From: a bacterium
GTDB lineage: Bacteria; Patescibacteria; CPR2; UBA1875; JAJYID01
DNA: 64,000 bases
Assembly: GCA_030647205.1 (NCBI GenBank)
Contig: JAUSJO010000002.1
Location: forward strand, 186,001-250,000
Direction of reading: 5' to 3'
Part shown: piece by piece, positions 41,798 to 48,890 of the stretch
Numbering within the stretch: the stretch's first letter is position 1
Layout of the letters: every line of letters begins with the position of its first letter
Notes under the pieces: model-generated
What the model saw: the letters and a program-made list of their open reading frames with translations, nothing else
What the model was told of the DNA's origin: nothing
Database searches by the model: none
Translations under genes and position numbers: made by a program

Positions 41798-41824
41798 GTC
41801 CGGACTTCAATCGTTTGTAGCTTT

Positions 41825-41849
41825 AAACATGGCAAAAGCCGTGTTTTTT
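41825..41849 (+). terminator. Terminator after histidine kinase
   Basis: AAACATGGC/GCCGTGTTT stem (one G-T pair) around AAAA, then T. Confidence 0.75.
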
Positions 41850-41887
41850 GTTTATTTTAGAAACAGTATTTAAACAAGGAGATAACT

Positions 41888-42076
41888 ATGCAATTCTATA
41901 ATGTAAAAAAAAGAGAAAAGGTTGAAATACCCGAGGACCAACTAAAAAAGACCATTTATAAAGGCAAAGGCGGTCAGGTTCGATACGCTGCAAGAGCGGT
42001 AGACAATGATGGAACAAATCTAACTAGATTTTTGTCGAAGGACGACTATGATGCGCTAGACGCACCTGAGGAGTAA
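41888..42076 (+). CDS. Small basic/acidic protein, unknown
   Basis: 62 aa. FYNVKKREKVEIPEDQL then YKGKGGQVRYAARAVDNDGT and a DDYDALDAPEE end. It has the composition of a small beta-rich nucleic-acid- or protein-binding protein, but no family is recognised. AAGGAGATA precedes the ATG. Its stop is adjacent to the end of the convergent gene. Confidence 0.7.
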   Translation: MQFYNVKKREKVEIPEDQLKKTIYKGKGGQVRYAARAVDNDGTNLTRFLSKDDYDALDAPEE

Positions 42077-42451
42077 TCATTCTTTTATTTGTTCAAGCAG
42101 ATTTTTGGGTACTCTTCTAACCATGATCTTTTTGTAACCAAGCGACTTGGCTTTGGCAAGCCGATGTATGCCGTCCAAAACTATCCATTTATTACGGTGG
42201 AGATATATCTCTAGTGGATATTTCAAATCAGCTTTATCCATTTTCTTTGCATGGGTTGGTTCTTTGGCTAAATTTGCTAAGAGTTGATTGATGCTTAGAT
42301 TCCAATCATCTGTATTTTCTTTCTCCAGATAAAATATATCAAAATTATATTGGAGTTCTGATAGATCAAGTTCCTCAACTGGCAAACTAAGTGCCCATAA
42401 TTTTTTATGATTTATTTTGAATCCATAATCTATTTCTTTCGGTTTTCCCAT
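42077..42451 (-). CDS. ParB-like (sulfiredoxin-fold) domain protein
   Basis: 124 aa. The C-terminal part YPLEIYLHRNKWIVLDGIHRLAKAKSLGY (about residues 79-107) carries the DGxHR motif of the ParB/sulfiredoxin nucleotide-binding fold; the rest is a short N-terminal cap. There is no helix-turn-helix, so it is not a partition ParB. Stand-alone proteins of this type can be CTP/ATP-binding enzymes or nuclease-related. Ends abut the previous gene. Confidence 0.78.
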   Translation of the reverse strand: MGKPKEIDYGFKINHKKLWALSLPVEELDLSELQYNFDIFYLEKENTDDWNLSINQLLANLAKEPTHAKKMDKADLKYPLEIYLHRNKWIVLDGIHRLAKAKSLGYKKIMVRRVPKNLLEQIKE

Positions 42452-42486
42452 GTGAGGATCTTATCATAGAACTCACCGTAACTAAA

Positions 42487-42538
42487 GAAGGCAACGATAT
42501 GCAAGATATCATTGCCTTCTTGGTAGCCCGTAGGGGAA
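42487..42538 (-). repeat. Displaced tRNA-Glu 3' end followed by its terminator
   Basis: On the minus strand the sequence TTCCCCTACGGGCTACCAA (42520-42538) equals the last part of the intact tRNA-Glu gene (43375-43393), 19 of 19 bases. A hairpin terminator follows directly: GGCAATGATAT pairs with ATATCGTTGCC through G-U pairing, then TTCTTT. Upstream sequence does not form the rest of a tRNA. This is the pattern left by integration into the 3' end of a tRNA gene. Confidence 0.75.
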
Positions 42539-42839
42539 CTTACCGCTATCATATACTGTTTGCATGGCAACAGTTTGGGTACGAATTATTGAATTTCTGT
42601 AACTTATTTTTCTAGATTATTCTATCACCTCAGGAGTTCTCATCCCGATGTACTAAAAAAGCCGACAATGTAGCGAGTACATTATCAGCTTTTTGGTAGA
42701 CCGAGTCACTTTAAATTGGAACTCTTTACTCTCTGAACTTAAGGCAATGTCAGAGTTATTTACCCCTGCTCAGAACGTTATGTCTGGATGATTACCATTG
42801 TTTATTAGAACAAAAAAGGAAAATAAATTGAAAGAGGTT
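42539..42839. other. Non-coding part of the tRNA-Glu insert
   Basis: Between the displaced tRNA end and the 154-aa gene I see no frame I can support. It contains the terminator and tRNA-like end described at 42655-42702 and is otherwise AT-rich. Confidence 0.6.
42655..42702 (-). repeat. Second, diverged tRNA-end-like sequence plus terminator
   Basis: On the minus strand GACTCGGTCTACCA resembles the tRNA-Glu end (CCTACGGGCTACCA; 9 of the last 11 bases). A strong terminator follows: GCTGATAATGTA pairs with TACATTGTCGGC (two G-U pairs) and runs into six T. Confidence 0.45.
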
Positions 42840-43304
42840 TTATCGCTTACTACAATATTCGGATAAACCCTCCATCTTAATACCATAATTATTTACTAAA
42901 TATTTTCCCTCTTTTAAAGAAACAGGGACTTCACATTTTTCCGTCAAGGAACCATCCCAATTTGGATTCTCTATCTCAGTTCCGTAATAGAAAACACACT
43001 TGTCATTATTTATTCCCTCAAAAGAAAAATGGGTTGAGCCGAACCCAAAATAAACTACATCTTTTCCTTTAGAACAGTTTGCAAAATTTATAACAATAGA
43101 ACTTGCTTTACCGGGTTGTGGCAATTGAGTAATTGCACTCTCACTATCAACTTGTTTCTGTGTTGCCTGAATATTTTTGTTTTTTACAGTTTCATCCTCT
43201 TTAACTTTTTTGCCTACTATATAATACCAAACACCTATATTTAAAGCAGTCAAAATAATTATTAAAATGATGAGTAATATGTATGATTTCTTTTTCTCTA
43301 CCAT
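42840..43304 (-). CDS. Membrane-anchored extracellular protein, unknown (cargo of the tRNA-Glu insert)
   Basis: 154 aa. A basic start (MVEKKKS), one membrane helix (about residues 8-28), a Lys/Gln-rich linker (30-62) and a soluble domain with four Cys (FANCSKG, DKCVFYY, EKCEVPV, EYCSK) that probably form disulfides outside. No family is recognised. It lies between the intact tRNA-Glu and the displaced tRNA-Glu end and is AT-rich, so it is likely acquired. Confidence 0.7.
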   Translation of the reverse strand: MVEKKKSYILLIILIIILTALNIGVWYYIVGKKVKEDETVKNKNIQATQKQVDSESAITQLPQPGKASSIVINFANCSKGKDVVYFGFGSTHFSFEGINNDKCVFYYGTEIENPNWDGSLTEKCEVPVSLKEGKYLVNNYGIKMEGLSEYCSKR

Positions 43305-43344
43305 AAAAATATTATATCATAAAGGTTATAAAAATATTACAAAC

Positions 43345-43367
43345 AAAAAAATGGCTATAAAAAGCCA
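43345..43367 (-). terminator. Terminator after tRNA-Glu
   Basis: On the minus strand TGGCT/AGCCA with TTTTAT loop, then seven T, 8 bases after the tRNA end. Confidence 0.7.
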
Positions 43368-43375
43368 AAATAATT

Positions 43376-43450
43376 TGGTAGCCCGTAGGGGAATCGAACC
43401 CCTGTTACCAGGATGAAAACCTGGCGTCCTAACCACTAGACGAACGGGCC
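43376..43450 (-). tRNA. tRNA-Glu(TTC)
   Basis: Acceptor GGCCCGT/ACGGGCT, anticodon stem CCAGG/CCTGG around TTTTCAT (anticodon TTC), T-arm GGTTCGATTCC, CCA encoded. Confidence 0.95.
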
Positions 43451-43521
43451 GTAAATACCAAGAAATTATAGCAGAAAAACTCTGATAAATCAATAATATG
43501 CTTGAAAAACGACCTCAAATG

Positions 43522-43530
43522 TGCTATACT
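43522..43530 (+). promoter_or_regulatory. Extended -10 promoter of RNase P RNA
   Basis: TGCTATACT ends 7 bases before the first base of the RNA at 43538. Confidence 0.7.
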
Positions 43531-43537
43531 CACACAT

Positions 43538-43908
43538 GCTAAGCAAGTCGGATGATCGCTCCGCAAGGAGAGGAAAGTCCGGGCACCATATGAGCAAGGT
43601 AGTTGCGAAACGCAACCGGTCGAAAGGCCCGAGCCAGTGCCACAGAAACATATACCGCCTCAATTTATTGAGGTAAGGGTGAAAAGAGTGGGGTAAGAGC
43701 CCACAGCGTTTGCCGGTGACGGTAAATGGAGGTAAACCTTACTTGGTGCAAGTCCGGTGGGCTGAAGTTTTCCTAGATTGTGTCTTAGCTTTGCGAAAGC
43801 AAGGTGTGGCTCTAAAATAGCGAGGTGTTGCTCGCACTGAAAACTAAGGTCCGGACGCACAGATAGATGATCATCGATAACAGAACCCGGCTTATAGACT
43901 CGCTTAGC
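43538..43908 (+). ncRNA. rnpB: RNase P RNA, bacterial type A
   Basis: Catalytic RNA that removes tRNA 5' leaders. The ends GCTAAGC (43538-43544) and GCTTAGC (43902-43908) pair as P1. Conserved blocks are all present: GAGGAAAGTCCGGGC, CCACAGAAA, AGAGCCCACAG, GGTAAACC, and near the 3' end AGATAGATGATCA and ACAGAACCCGGCTTATAGA. Length about 371 nt is standard. Confidence 0.97.
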
Positions 43909-43911
43909 AAT

Positions 43912-43941
43912 AAAAAAGTCTCGAATCCTTGAGGCTTTTTT
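43912..43941 (+). terminator. Terminator of rnpB
   Basis: AAAAAAGTCTC/GAGGCTTTTTT stem (one G-T pair) with T tract. Confidence 0.85.
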
Positions 43942-44006
43942 GTATTTTTAAGTGCTGACAACGCAGAATTATTCATGTAAAATATAAAGACTAATCGGGA
44001 TTTTTT

Positions 44007-45299
44007 ATGTTTGAGATACTTAGAAATATGTTTCGGAGGAAGCTAAGGACAACACTGACTATCTTTGGTATTGTCATTGGTATTTTAGCATTAGTTGTTC
44101 TTGGATCATTGGCTGAGAAAATGAACTTAATGATGAAGGGTGGAGAAAAATTTCTGACAGGACAGATTTCGGTGTCTTCCGGTGCGCCATCGAACGAAGG
44201 TGGCAATCCATTTGCTTCATCGGGATTTCTGACTCAGGATAAAATAAGACAGATTGAGAAAGTCAATGGCGTGAAAGCGGTTCAAGCCGGGGTCGAAACG
44301 CCATATGTAGATCCGGATAAAAAAGATGGAGGCGGTATAAGCTTTGGAGCACCGCCAACGATCATGGGATCGGATCTAAACTCTACATTTGAGAATGTAA
44401 ACTGGAAAACATTAGCCATGAAAAGTGGTCGAATGATAACTAGGGGAGATAAAGGCGTAGTTGTTGTTGGGTCAGATATAGCTACTGACAAAAAACTCTA
44501 TACGAACGATACGATGAAAATTGGTGGGAAAGACTTTAAAGTTATCGGAGTACTAGAAAAAACAATGACAGGTCCGGACTCATATATTTTTATGGAGCTG
44601 GGTGATTCAAGGGAAGTTCTCATTACTCAAAATCCAACCCTTAAAGACCTAAGAGACAAGTCGACGAGCGCGAAAAAGACACTAGCCGATCCATCATTTA
44701 AATATCTTTCCCCTGAAGTGCAGGCGCAGATAAAACAAGCGGCGAACTTCAATGATGAAGATATTATTACCGGAGCATCAGTCAGTTGGAAGGATGGTGT
44801 CGATCCTGAAAAACTCTCAAAAGATATCAAAGATAAAGTTCAGGGGGTGAAAACTCTATCGCCGGCTGACGGGAAGAAAATGATACAGTCTATCTCTGTT
44901 CTCATGAATGCAGTGATTGTTGGGAGTGCTTTAATCGCCTTAGTCGTCGGTTCGTTGTCGGTGATTAACACGATGATAATGTCAGTCTCAGAGAGAAAAC
45001 GTGAGATAGGCGTCAAAAAAGCAGTTGGTGCTCACGACAGACACATTATTAAAGAGTATTTGATAGAATCATCAGCAATCGGTCTTCTCGGAGGACTCCT
45101 TGGTCTTGGTATTGGGAGCTTGATAGTATTTTCAATCAATAAAATGACCGAGTCGAGTAATATCCAGGTATTTCAGGTTACACCACGACTTGCTATAGGG
45201 GCACTTATCTTCTCTATTACACTTGGGGCGGTAGCAGGACTATATCCGGCATGGCACGCCGCGAGAATCAATCCGGTAGCAGCATTAAAAGAAGAGTAA
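44007..45299 (+). CDS. MacB-type ABC transporter permease
   Basis: 430-aa permease: N-terminal helix (about residues 14-40, LTIFGIVIGILALVVLGSLA), a periplasmic-type domain of about 240 residues, and three C-terminal helices with NTMIMSVSERKREIGVKKAVGA. It ends YPAWHAARINPVAALKEE, the classic MacB/LolC finish. It belongs to a different subfamily from the permeases at 2, 7643 and 53415. The ATPase gene follows after 11 bases, and a VanX-like peptidase closes the unit. It may export lipoproteins, peptides or antimicrobials. Confidence 0.92.
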   Translation: MFEILRNMFRRKLRTTLTIFGIVIGILALVVLGSLAEKMNLMMKGGEKFLTGQISVSSGAPSNEGGNPFASSGFLTQDKIRQIEKVNGVKAVQAGVETPYVDPDKKDGGGISFGAPPTIMGSDLNSTFENVNWKTLAMKSGRMITRGDKGVVVVGSDIATDKKLYTNDTMKIGGKDFKVIGVLEKTMTGPDSYIFMELGDSREVLITQNPTLKDLRDKSTSAKKTLADPSFKYLSPEVQAQIKQAANFNDEDIITGASVSWKDGVDPEKLSKDIKDKVQGVKTLSPADGKKMIQSISVLMNAVIVGSALIALVVGSLSVINTMIMSVSERKREIGVKKAVGAHDRHIIKEYLIESSAIGLLGGLLGLGIGSLIVFSINKMTESSNIQVFQVTPRLAIGALIFSITLGAVAGLYPAWHAARINPVAALKEE

Positions 45300-45310
45300 T
45301 TTAAATTATT

Positions 45311-46012
45311 ATGGTTAAGAAAAAAACAGACAATATAATACTTCAAGCGAAGAATCTAAAAAAAACCTACAAACCAAGTAAGGAAAATATTGTTCATGCT
45401 TTAAATAATCTCAGCCTTGATATCAAAGAAGGGGAGATAGTGGCCATCATGGGGCCGTCCGGGTCGGGAAAGTCTACACTACTTAATATGTTTGGAATCC
45501 TTGATAAGCCAACAAGTGGGAAAGTAGTAATAGATAAAAAAGATATTTATAAAGAAAGGAAATCTGAGTATCCGCAAATCCGCAGCGAAATGGTTGGGTT
45601 CATTTTCCAGCAATATAATCTCATTCCAACACTAACCGTACTAGAAAATGTAACATTGCCACTTAGATATTCTCGAGTTAAAAAGGGGAGTGCAAAGAGA
45701 AGAGCACTTAAGATTTTGGAAGAAGTGGGGATGAAAGAGAGGGCAAAGTCTAGGCCGACTCAGCTTTCTGGTGGACAGCAACAAAGAGTGGCGATAGCGC
45801 GAGCGCTCATAAATAATCCGGCAATAATCTTAGCTGATGAACCGACTGGTAATCTTGATACGAAAACAGGCGATGAAATCATAGAAATGATGGTTCGTCT
45901 AAACAAAAAAACCGGACAGACATTTGTAATAGTCACTCACAACCCTGATGTTACAAGGATTGCTGATCGTGTGATTCACCTTCGCGATGGTAAACTCGAA
46001 AAAATTAGATAG
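45311..46012 (+). CDS. MacB/LolD-type ABC transporter ATP-binding protein
   Basis: 233-aa ATPase with Walker A GPSGSGKST, Q-loop FIFQQYNLIPTLTV, signature LSGGQQQRVAIARAL, Walker B IILADEPTGNLD and VTHNPDV. It drives the permease at 44007. The last codons are 2 bases from the next ATG. Confidence 0.94.
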   Translation: MVKKKTDNIILQAKNLKKTYKPSKENIVHALNNLSLDIKEGEIVAIMGPSGSGKSTLLNMFGILDKPTSGKVVIDKKDIYKERKSEYPQIRSEMVGFIFQQYNLIPTLTVLENVTLPLRYSRVKKGSAKRRALKILEEVGMKERAKSRPTQLSGGQQQRVAIARALINNPAIILADEPTGNLDTKTGDEIIEMMVRLNKKTGQTFVIVTHNPDVTRIADRVIHLRDGKLEKIR

Positions 46013-46014
46013 TT

Positions 46015-46563
46015 ATGAGACTTGTTAATCTATCCGATTTTGGTATTAAGAGCATAAACTATTATTGGGAGCGAAGAAAAAACTTTAATCTATCTGAAGC
46101 TGAACTTTTTGAAGTTGGCATTACCGGTAATGAGGCGCAGGTTGATGAGAGATTAATCCCTAAGTTGAAAGAAGCTAACGAAATCTTTAAGAAGTATGGT
46201 TATGAGATAATTATCAAGGACGCTTACCGGTCGCCTGAACTCTATAGGCTTGTCCAAAAGAAGCGCTATGAAAATGATGGCAAGGAGATTACCGACAGAA
46301 CGCTCAATGCAGTAACGATGCCTCATGCCACAGGTCTTGCTGTGGACATCAATCTGATAAAATTGAGTGATGGGGAAGAAGTTGAGATGTGGGATAAAGC
46401 AGACTGGCCGGAAGGGATTTTCGTCGACTATTATAGAGATAGAAAAGATACGAAAAGCCAAGAGTATCAGGGGTTACAAGATTTGCTCGTCGATAATATG
46501 CTGGGGCTTGGATTCAGGATTGGTAGTAAGAAAGAATTCCATCATTTTGAGTATAAAAAGTAG
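46015..46563 (+). CDS. VanX/VanY-like D-Ala-D-Ala peptidase (family M15)
   Basis: 182 aa zinc peptidase. DAYRSPE (about residues 68-74), the zinc motif PHATGLAVDIN (about 102-112, His and Asp ligands) and the catalytic EFHHFEYKK at the C-terminus match M15D dipeptidases and carboxypeptidases. It cleaves D-Ala-D-Ala or peptidoglycan stem peptides. No signal peptide is visible, so a cytoplasmic VanX-like dipeptidase is most likely. It is the last gene of the MacB operon. Confidence 0.88.
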   Translation: MRLVNLSDFGIKSINYYWERRKNFNLSEAELFEVGITGNEAQVDERLIPKLKEANEIFKKYGYEIIIKDAYRSPELYRLVQKKRYENDGKEITDRTLNAVTMPHATGLAVDINLIKLSDGEEVEMWDKADWPEGIFVDYYRDRKDTKSQEYQGLQDLLVDNMLGLGFRIGSKKEFHHFEYKK

Positions 46564-46623
46564 CTTTTGATTTAATAGTTTCTTTGTATCAACTCGATAG
46601 TTATAAATTGTGGTAAAAACTAT

Positions 46624-46650
46624 TTGCCAACAATCTTTTTATGATATAGA
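46624..46650 (+). promoter_or_regulatory. Promoter of the 126-aa protein gene
   Basis: TTGCCA (46624-46629) and extended -10 TGATATAGA ending 46650, 15 bases apart. A small hairpin ACCT/AGGT followed by TTAGTTTTT lies near the RNA start (46663-46684). Confidence 0.5.
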
Positions 46651-46715
46651 TTAGTAATATAAGTACCTTGCAGGTTTAGTTTTTCCTCTATCCAAGATTA
46701 CATTGAGGAGGAGAG

Positions 46716-47096
46716 ATGGATATTAAGTATGAGCTTGAGATGAGAGCGCTTCATAAATATCTCGAACGGATGCAAAAGGGTGAAGTTACGGGAGCAGAGC
46801 CTTTCCATGTAGTTGTCAACTTGATGGGGAAAGCATCTGATATAGCGCTCAAAGATGCCCGAAGAACACTCATTGATGAACGCAAGAGAGTGGTCAATGA
46901 AGGAGATCCTTTCCCCTTGAGCATTGAAGATCTGATCTCCGGAGCTTCTCAAGAAGGTCTTCTCGAGGTTTCGAGAATCTTTGCCGAGGATAGTCTAGTT
47001 GTTTTGGGTTTTATGGAAGAGCAAGAACAACAGATCGCGGCGGAGGCATTTCACGAGAAGTATACAGGGGAGAGACATCTTCAGCTTGTCTTATAA
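46716..47096 (+). CDS. Small helical protein, unknown
   Basis: 126 aa, not recognised. It is nearly all helical, acidic in its second half, without signal or membrane segments; MRALHKYLERMQKGEVTGAE and ALKDARRTLIDERKRVVNEG are typical. GAGGAGGAGAG gives a very strong start. Codon use is richer in G/C than in most neighbours, as in the other strong-ribosome-site genes of the window. A near-perfect terminator follows. Confidence 0.7.
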   Translation: MDIKYELEMRALHKYLERMQKGEVTGAEPFHVVVNLMGKASDIALKDARRTLIDERKRVVNEGDPFPLSIEDLISGASQEGLLEVSRIFAEDSLVVLGFMEEQEQQIAAEAFHEKYTGERHLQLVL

Positions 47097-47104
47097 ACTA
47101 AACC

Positions 47105-47136
47105 ATTTTGGGCGACCCTTCCGGGTCGCCCAAAAT
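47105..47136. terminator. Bidirectional terminator
   Basis: ATTTTGGGCGACCC/GGGTCGCCCAAAAT around TTCC; it serves the convergent genes on both sides. Confidence 0.93.
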
Positions 47137-47154
47137 CTTATCTAAGTTTATTTT

Positions 47155-47340
47155 TTAGTGTCCGCAGCCGTGGCAAGATGAGCATCCGCCGTCTCCGCAT
47201 CCGCCTTCTTCAAATACCTTTGAACTTTGTTTTTCCACGTTTTTGCTTTCGCAAGCGATACATTTTACTTCTACTGTATTCCCTTCAAGAAGCTCGAATT
47301 CTGCTTCGCAATCTGCACATTTGTATTTGTTGACTGTCAT
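47155..47340 (-). CDS. FmdB-like zinc-ribbon protein with Cys/His-rich tail
   Basis: 61 aa. YKCADCEAEFEL and VKCIACESKNV form a CXXC-CXXC zinc ribbon like FmdB-family regulators; the tail GGCGDGGCSSCHGCGH has five more Cys and two His. It follows rplT by 13 bases and is probably in the infC-rpmI-rplT transcript. It may bind zinc or another metal; function unknown. Confidence 0.8.
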   Translation of the reverse strand: MTVNKYKCADCEAEFELLEGNTVEVKCIACESKNVEKQSSKVFEEGGCGDGGCSSCHGCGH

Positions 47341-47353
47341 TTTCCCCTCGTTA

Positions 47354-47686
47354 TTATTTCAATAATTTTTTAAACACGTTTGGTTCTGTTGCGGCCAGGT
47401 CTGCAAGGATTTTTCTATCTAGTTCGATATTTCTGGTTTTTAAAGAATTCATAAACTCAGCATATCTTGTTCCGTTTTCACGGCAAGCTGCTGAAATTCT
47501 TGTTACCCAAAGTTTTCTGAAGTCTCTTTTCTTGGTTCGTCTGTCACGGTATGCATAAGACAGAGAGTGGAGCAGAGCTTCTTTAGCCTTCTTCACACTC
47601 GAAGTACGCGCATGGCTCATGCCCTTGGTCTGTTTTAGTATCTTCTTATGTTTTTTCTTGGTAGTTGTACCTCGTTTAACTCGCAT
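47354..47686 (-). CDS. rplT: 50S ribosomal protein L20
   Basis: 110 aa, basic, starting MRVKRGTTTKKKHKKILK and containing SYAYRDRRTKKRDFRKLWVTRI, the L20 signature, and AACRENGTRYAEFM. It binds 23S rRNA early in 50S assembly and in many bacteria represses its own operon. It follows rpmI by 3 bases. Confidence 0.97.
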   Translation of the reverse strand: MRVKRGTTTKKKHKKILKQTKGMSHARTSSVKKAKEALLHSLSYAYRDRRTKKRDFRKLWVTRISAACRENGTRYAEFMNSLKTRNIELDRKILADLAATEPNVFKKLLK

Positions 47687-47689
47687 CCT

Positions 47690-47884
47690 TTATGCTCCTA
47701 TCATTTCTTTTACATTTTTAACATCAGCATTTGAAACACCCGTAGTTTTTGAGTTTCCTCTTTTTCTATCCGGCGCCTTTTTCTCTAGTTTATGGTTAAA
47801 AGTAGACTTAGCTCTTTTGGCCTTGCCCTTTTTTGTTATTTCAAATCTCTTTGCTGCGCTCTTGCGCGTTTTCATTTTCGGCAT
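47690..47884 (-). CDS. rpmI: 50S ribosomal protein L35
   Basis: 64 aa, starting MPKMKTRKSAAKRFEITKKG as in L35. I chose ATG 47884 because AAAGGA lies upstream and the family starts exactly there; an in-frame GTG five codons earlier is not needed. The first 44 bases are shared in another frame with the end of infC. Confidence 0.96.
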   Translation of the reverse strand: MPKMKTRKSAAKRFEITKKGKAKRAKSTFNHKLEKKAPDRKRGNSKTTGVSNADVKNVKEMIGA

Positions 47885-48410
47885 TAGTGTCCTTTCCATC
47901 TTTCTTTTTTGGAGCGAGAATCATGTTTACCTCTCGTCCTGTAAATGCTATATTCTGATCAATTTGTGCTACTTCTTCAAGTTCATGAGCGAATTTTCTC
48001 AAAACGTCTGCGCCAATGTCTTTGTGAACTATTTCCCGGCCTTTAAAAATAAGCCGAACCTTTACTTTGTTGCCGGCTTCCAGGAATTTTCTGGCATGTT
48101 TGGCTTTTGTTTGGAGATCATGTTCGCCGATTTTTGAACTTAGGCGAATCCCCTTAACTTCTACGTTTTTTTGTTTCTTCTTCTGGGTTCGTGACTGTTT
48201 TTGCTGTTCGTATTTGAACTTCCCCCAGTCGATAATTTTGCAAACGGGAGGAACTGCATTGGGAGATATTTCTACAAGGTCAAATCCTTCTTCTTCTGCC
48301 AGTTTTAAGGCCTCTGATAAAGATACAACTCCAAGCTGCTCTCCATCTATGCCGACTAAGCGTACTTCACTAGCCTTGATCTGATGATTTAACCGATTTT
48401 TAGTAGAAAT
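47841..48410 (-). CDS. infC: Translation initiation factor IF-3, AUU start
   Basis: 189 aa. The frame reads ISTKNRLNHQIKASEVRLVG at the start, and later SPNAVPPVCKIIDWGKFKYE and GREVNMILAPKK near the end, all diagnostic of IF-3. It begins at ATT 48408-48410: an in-frame TAA lies directly upstream and there is no ATG, GTG or TTG near the N-terminus. AAAGGGAG lies about 9 bases upstream. An AUU start is known from E. coli infC, where IF-3 rejects it and so limits its own synthesis; the same feedback is likely here. The tail overlaps rpmI by 44 bases. Confidence 0.95.
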   Translation of the reverse strand: MSTKNRLNHQIKASEVRLVGIDGEQLGVVSLSEALKLAEEEGFDLVEISPNAVPPVCKIIDWGKFKYEQQKQSRTQKKKQKNVEVKGIRLSSKIGEHDLQTKAKHARKFLEAGNKVKVRLIFKGREIVHKDIGADVLRKFAHELEEVAQIDQNIAFTGREVNMILAPKKKDGKDTNAENENAQERSKEI

Positions 48411-48442
48411 TTATTATGGCTCCCTTTAGTTTTACCTTCGAT

Positions 48443-48471
48443 ATAATAGCAAAAATTGGCGTTAGTGTCAA
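48443..48471 (-). promoter_or_regulatory. Promoter of infC-rpmI-rplT
   Basis: On the minus strand TTGACA (48471-48466), 17-base spacer, TATTAT (48448-48443). Confidence 0.8.
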
Positions 48472-48495
48472 TGTAGTATTCTATTTTTCATAAGA

Positions 48496-48525
48496 AAAGC
48501 CGCGCTTCGAAAGAAGCGCGGCTTT
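48496..48525 (-). terminator. Terminator of the radical SAM 2 operon
   Basis: AAAGCCGCGCTTC/GAAGCGCGGCTTT around a 4-base loop, with T-rich flank on the minus strand. Confidence 0.88.
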
Positions 48526-48539
48526 GTAATATCACTTGT

Positions 48540-48890
48540 TTAGCACCCTCCAGAGGAGGCTTGGGGAGTCTTGACAACGACGTGAGTGTAGTTTTTCAGA
48601 AGCTGTAACTTCTCCTTTTTCCTGCTCAGCTCCTCTAACATTTGCTTCTTTCGTTTTGTGTTCAGACTTTCATCTATCAGCTTGCGCATGCTTTGGGCTT
48701 CCTTGACCAGCCTGTTGTATTCCGTCTCTGCCTTTTCGACTAGTGCTCTGTATTCCTGCTCGCGAGGGTCCTCGGCGCCGATTTGTGACTCGAGACTCTG
48801 AATCTCTTTCTCGAGCTCGGCGATAGATGCCAGCCTTGTTTGTTCAAGATCTGCTTCGATCTCATTTGCTGGTGACTGTTTGTCTGCCAT
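48540..48890 (-). CDS. Coiled-coil protein ending in SSGGC, possible radical SAM substrate
   Basis: 116 aa. Residues about 8-95 are a continuous charged coiled coil (EADLEQTRLASIAELEKEIQ onward); the last residues are a different, non-helical tail, VVVKTPQASSGGC, ending in the only Cys. ATG 48890 has AAAGGAG and lies 29 bases inside the end of the radical SAM gene, so translation is coupled. A long leader with a short Cys/Gly C-terminal core directly after a radical SAM gene is what a RiPP precursor would look like. The C-terminal Gly-Gly-Cys could also be a conjugation or anchoring tail. No family recognised. Confidence 0.75.
   Translation of the reverse strand: MADKQSPANEIEADLEQTRLASIAELEKEIQSLESQIGAEDPREQEYRALVEKAETEYNRLVKEAQSMRKLIDESLNTKRKKQMLEELSRKKEKLQLLKNYTHVVVKTPQASSGGC

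Noticed and set aside
42520..42600. Complete tRNA pseudogene next to the displaced tRNA-Glu end
   Set aside because: The acceptor 5' strand and anticodon arm cannot be found at the right distance; only the 3' end matches.
48067..48384. Plus-strand frame across infC
   Set aside because: Antisense of IF-3, which is supported by its full conserved protein sequence.
48540..48890. Pup or UBact-like ubiquitin tag
   Set aside because: The protein has a coiled coil and a Gly-Gly near the end, but it ends in Cys, is twice the usual length, and no proteasome or ligase gene is present here.
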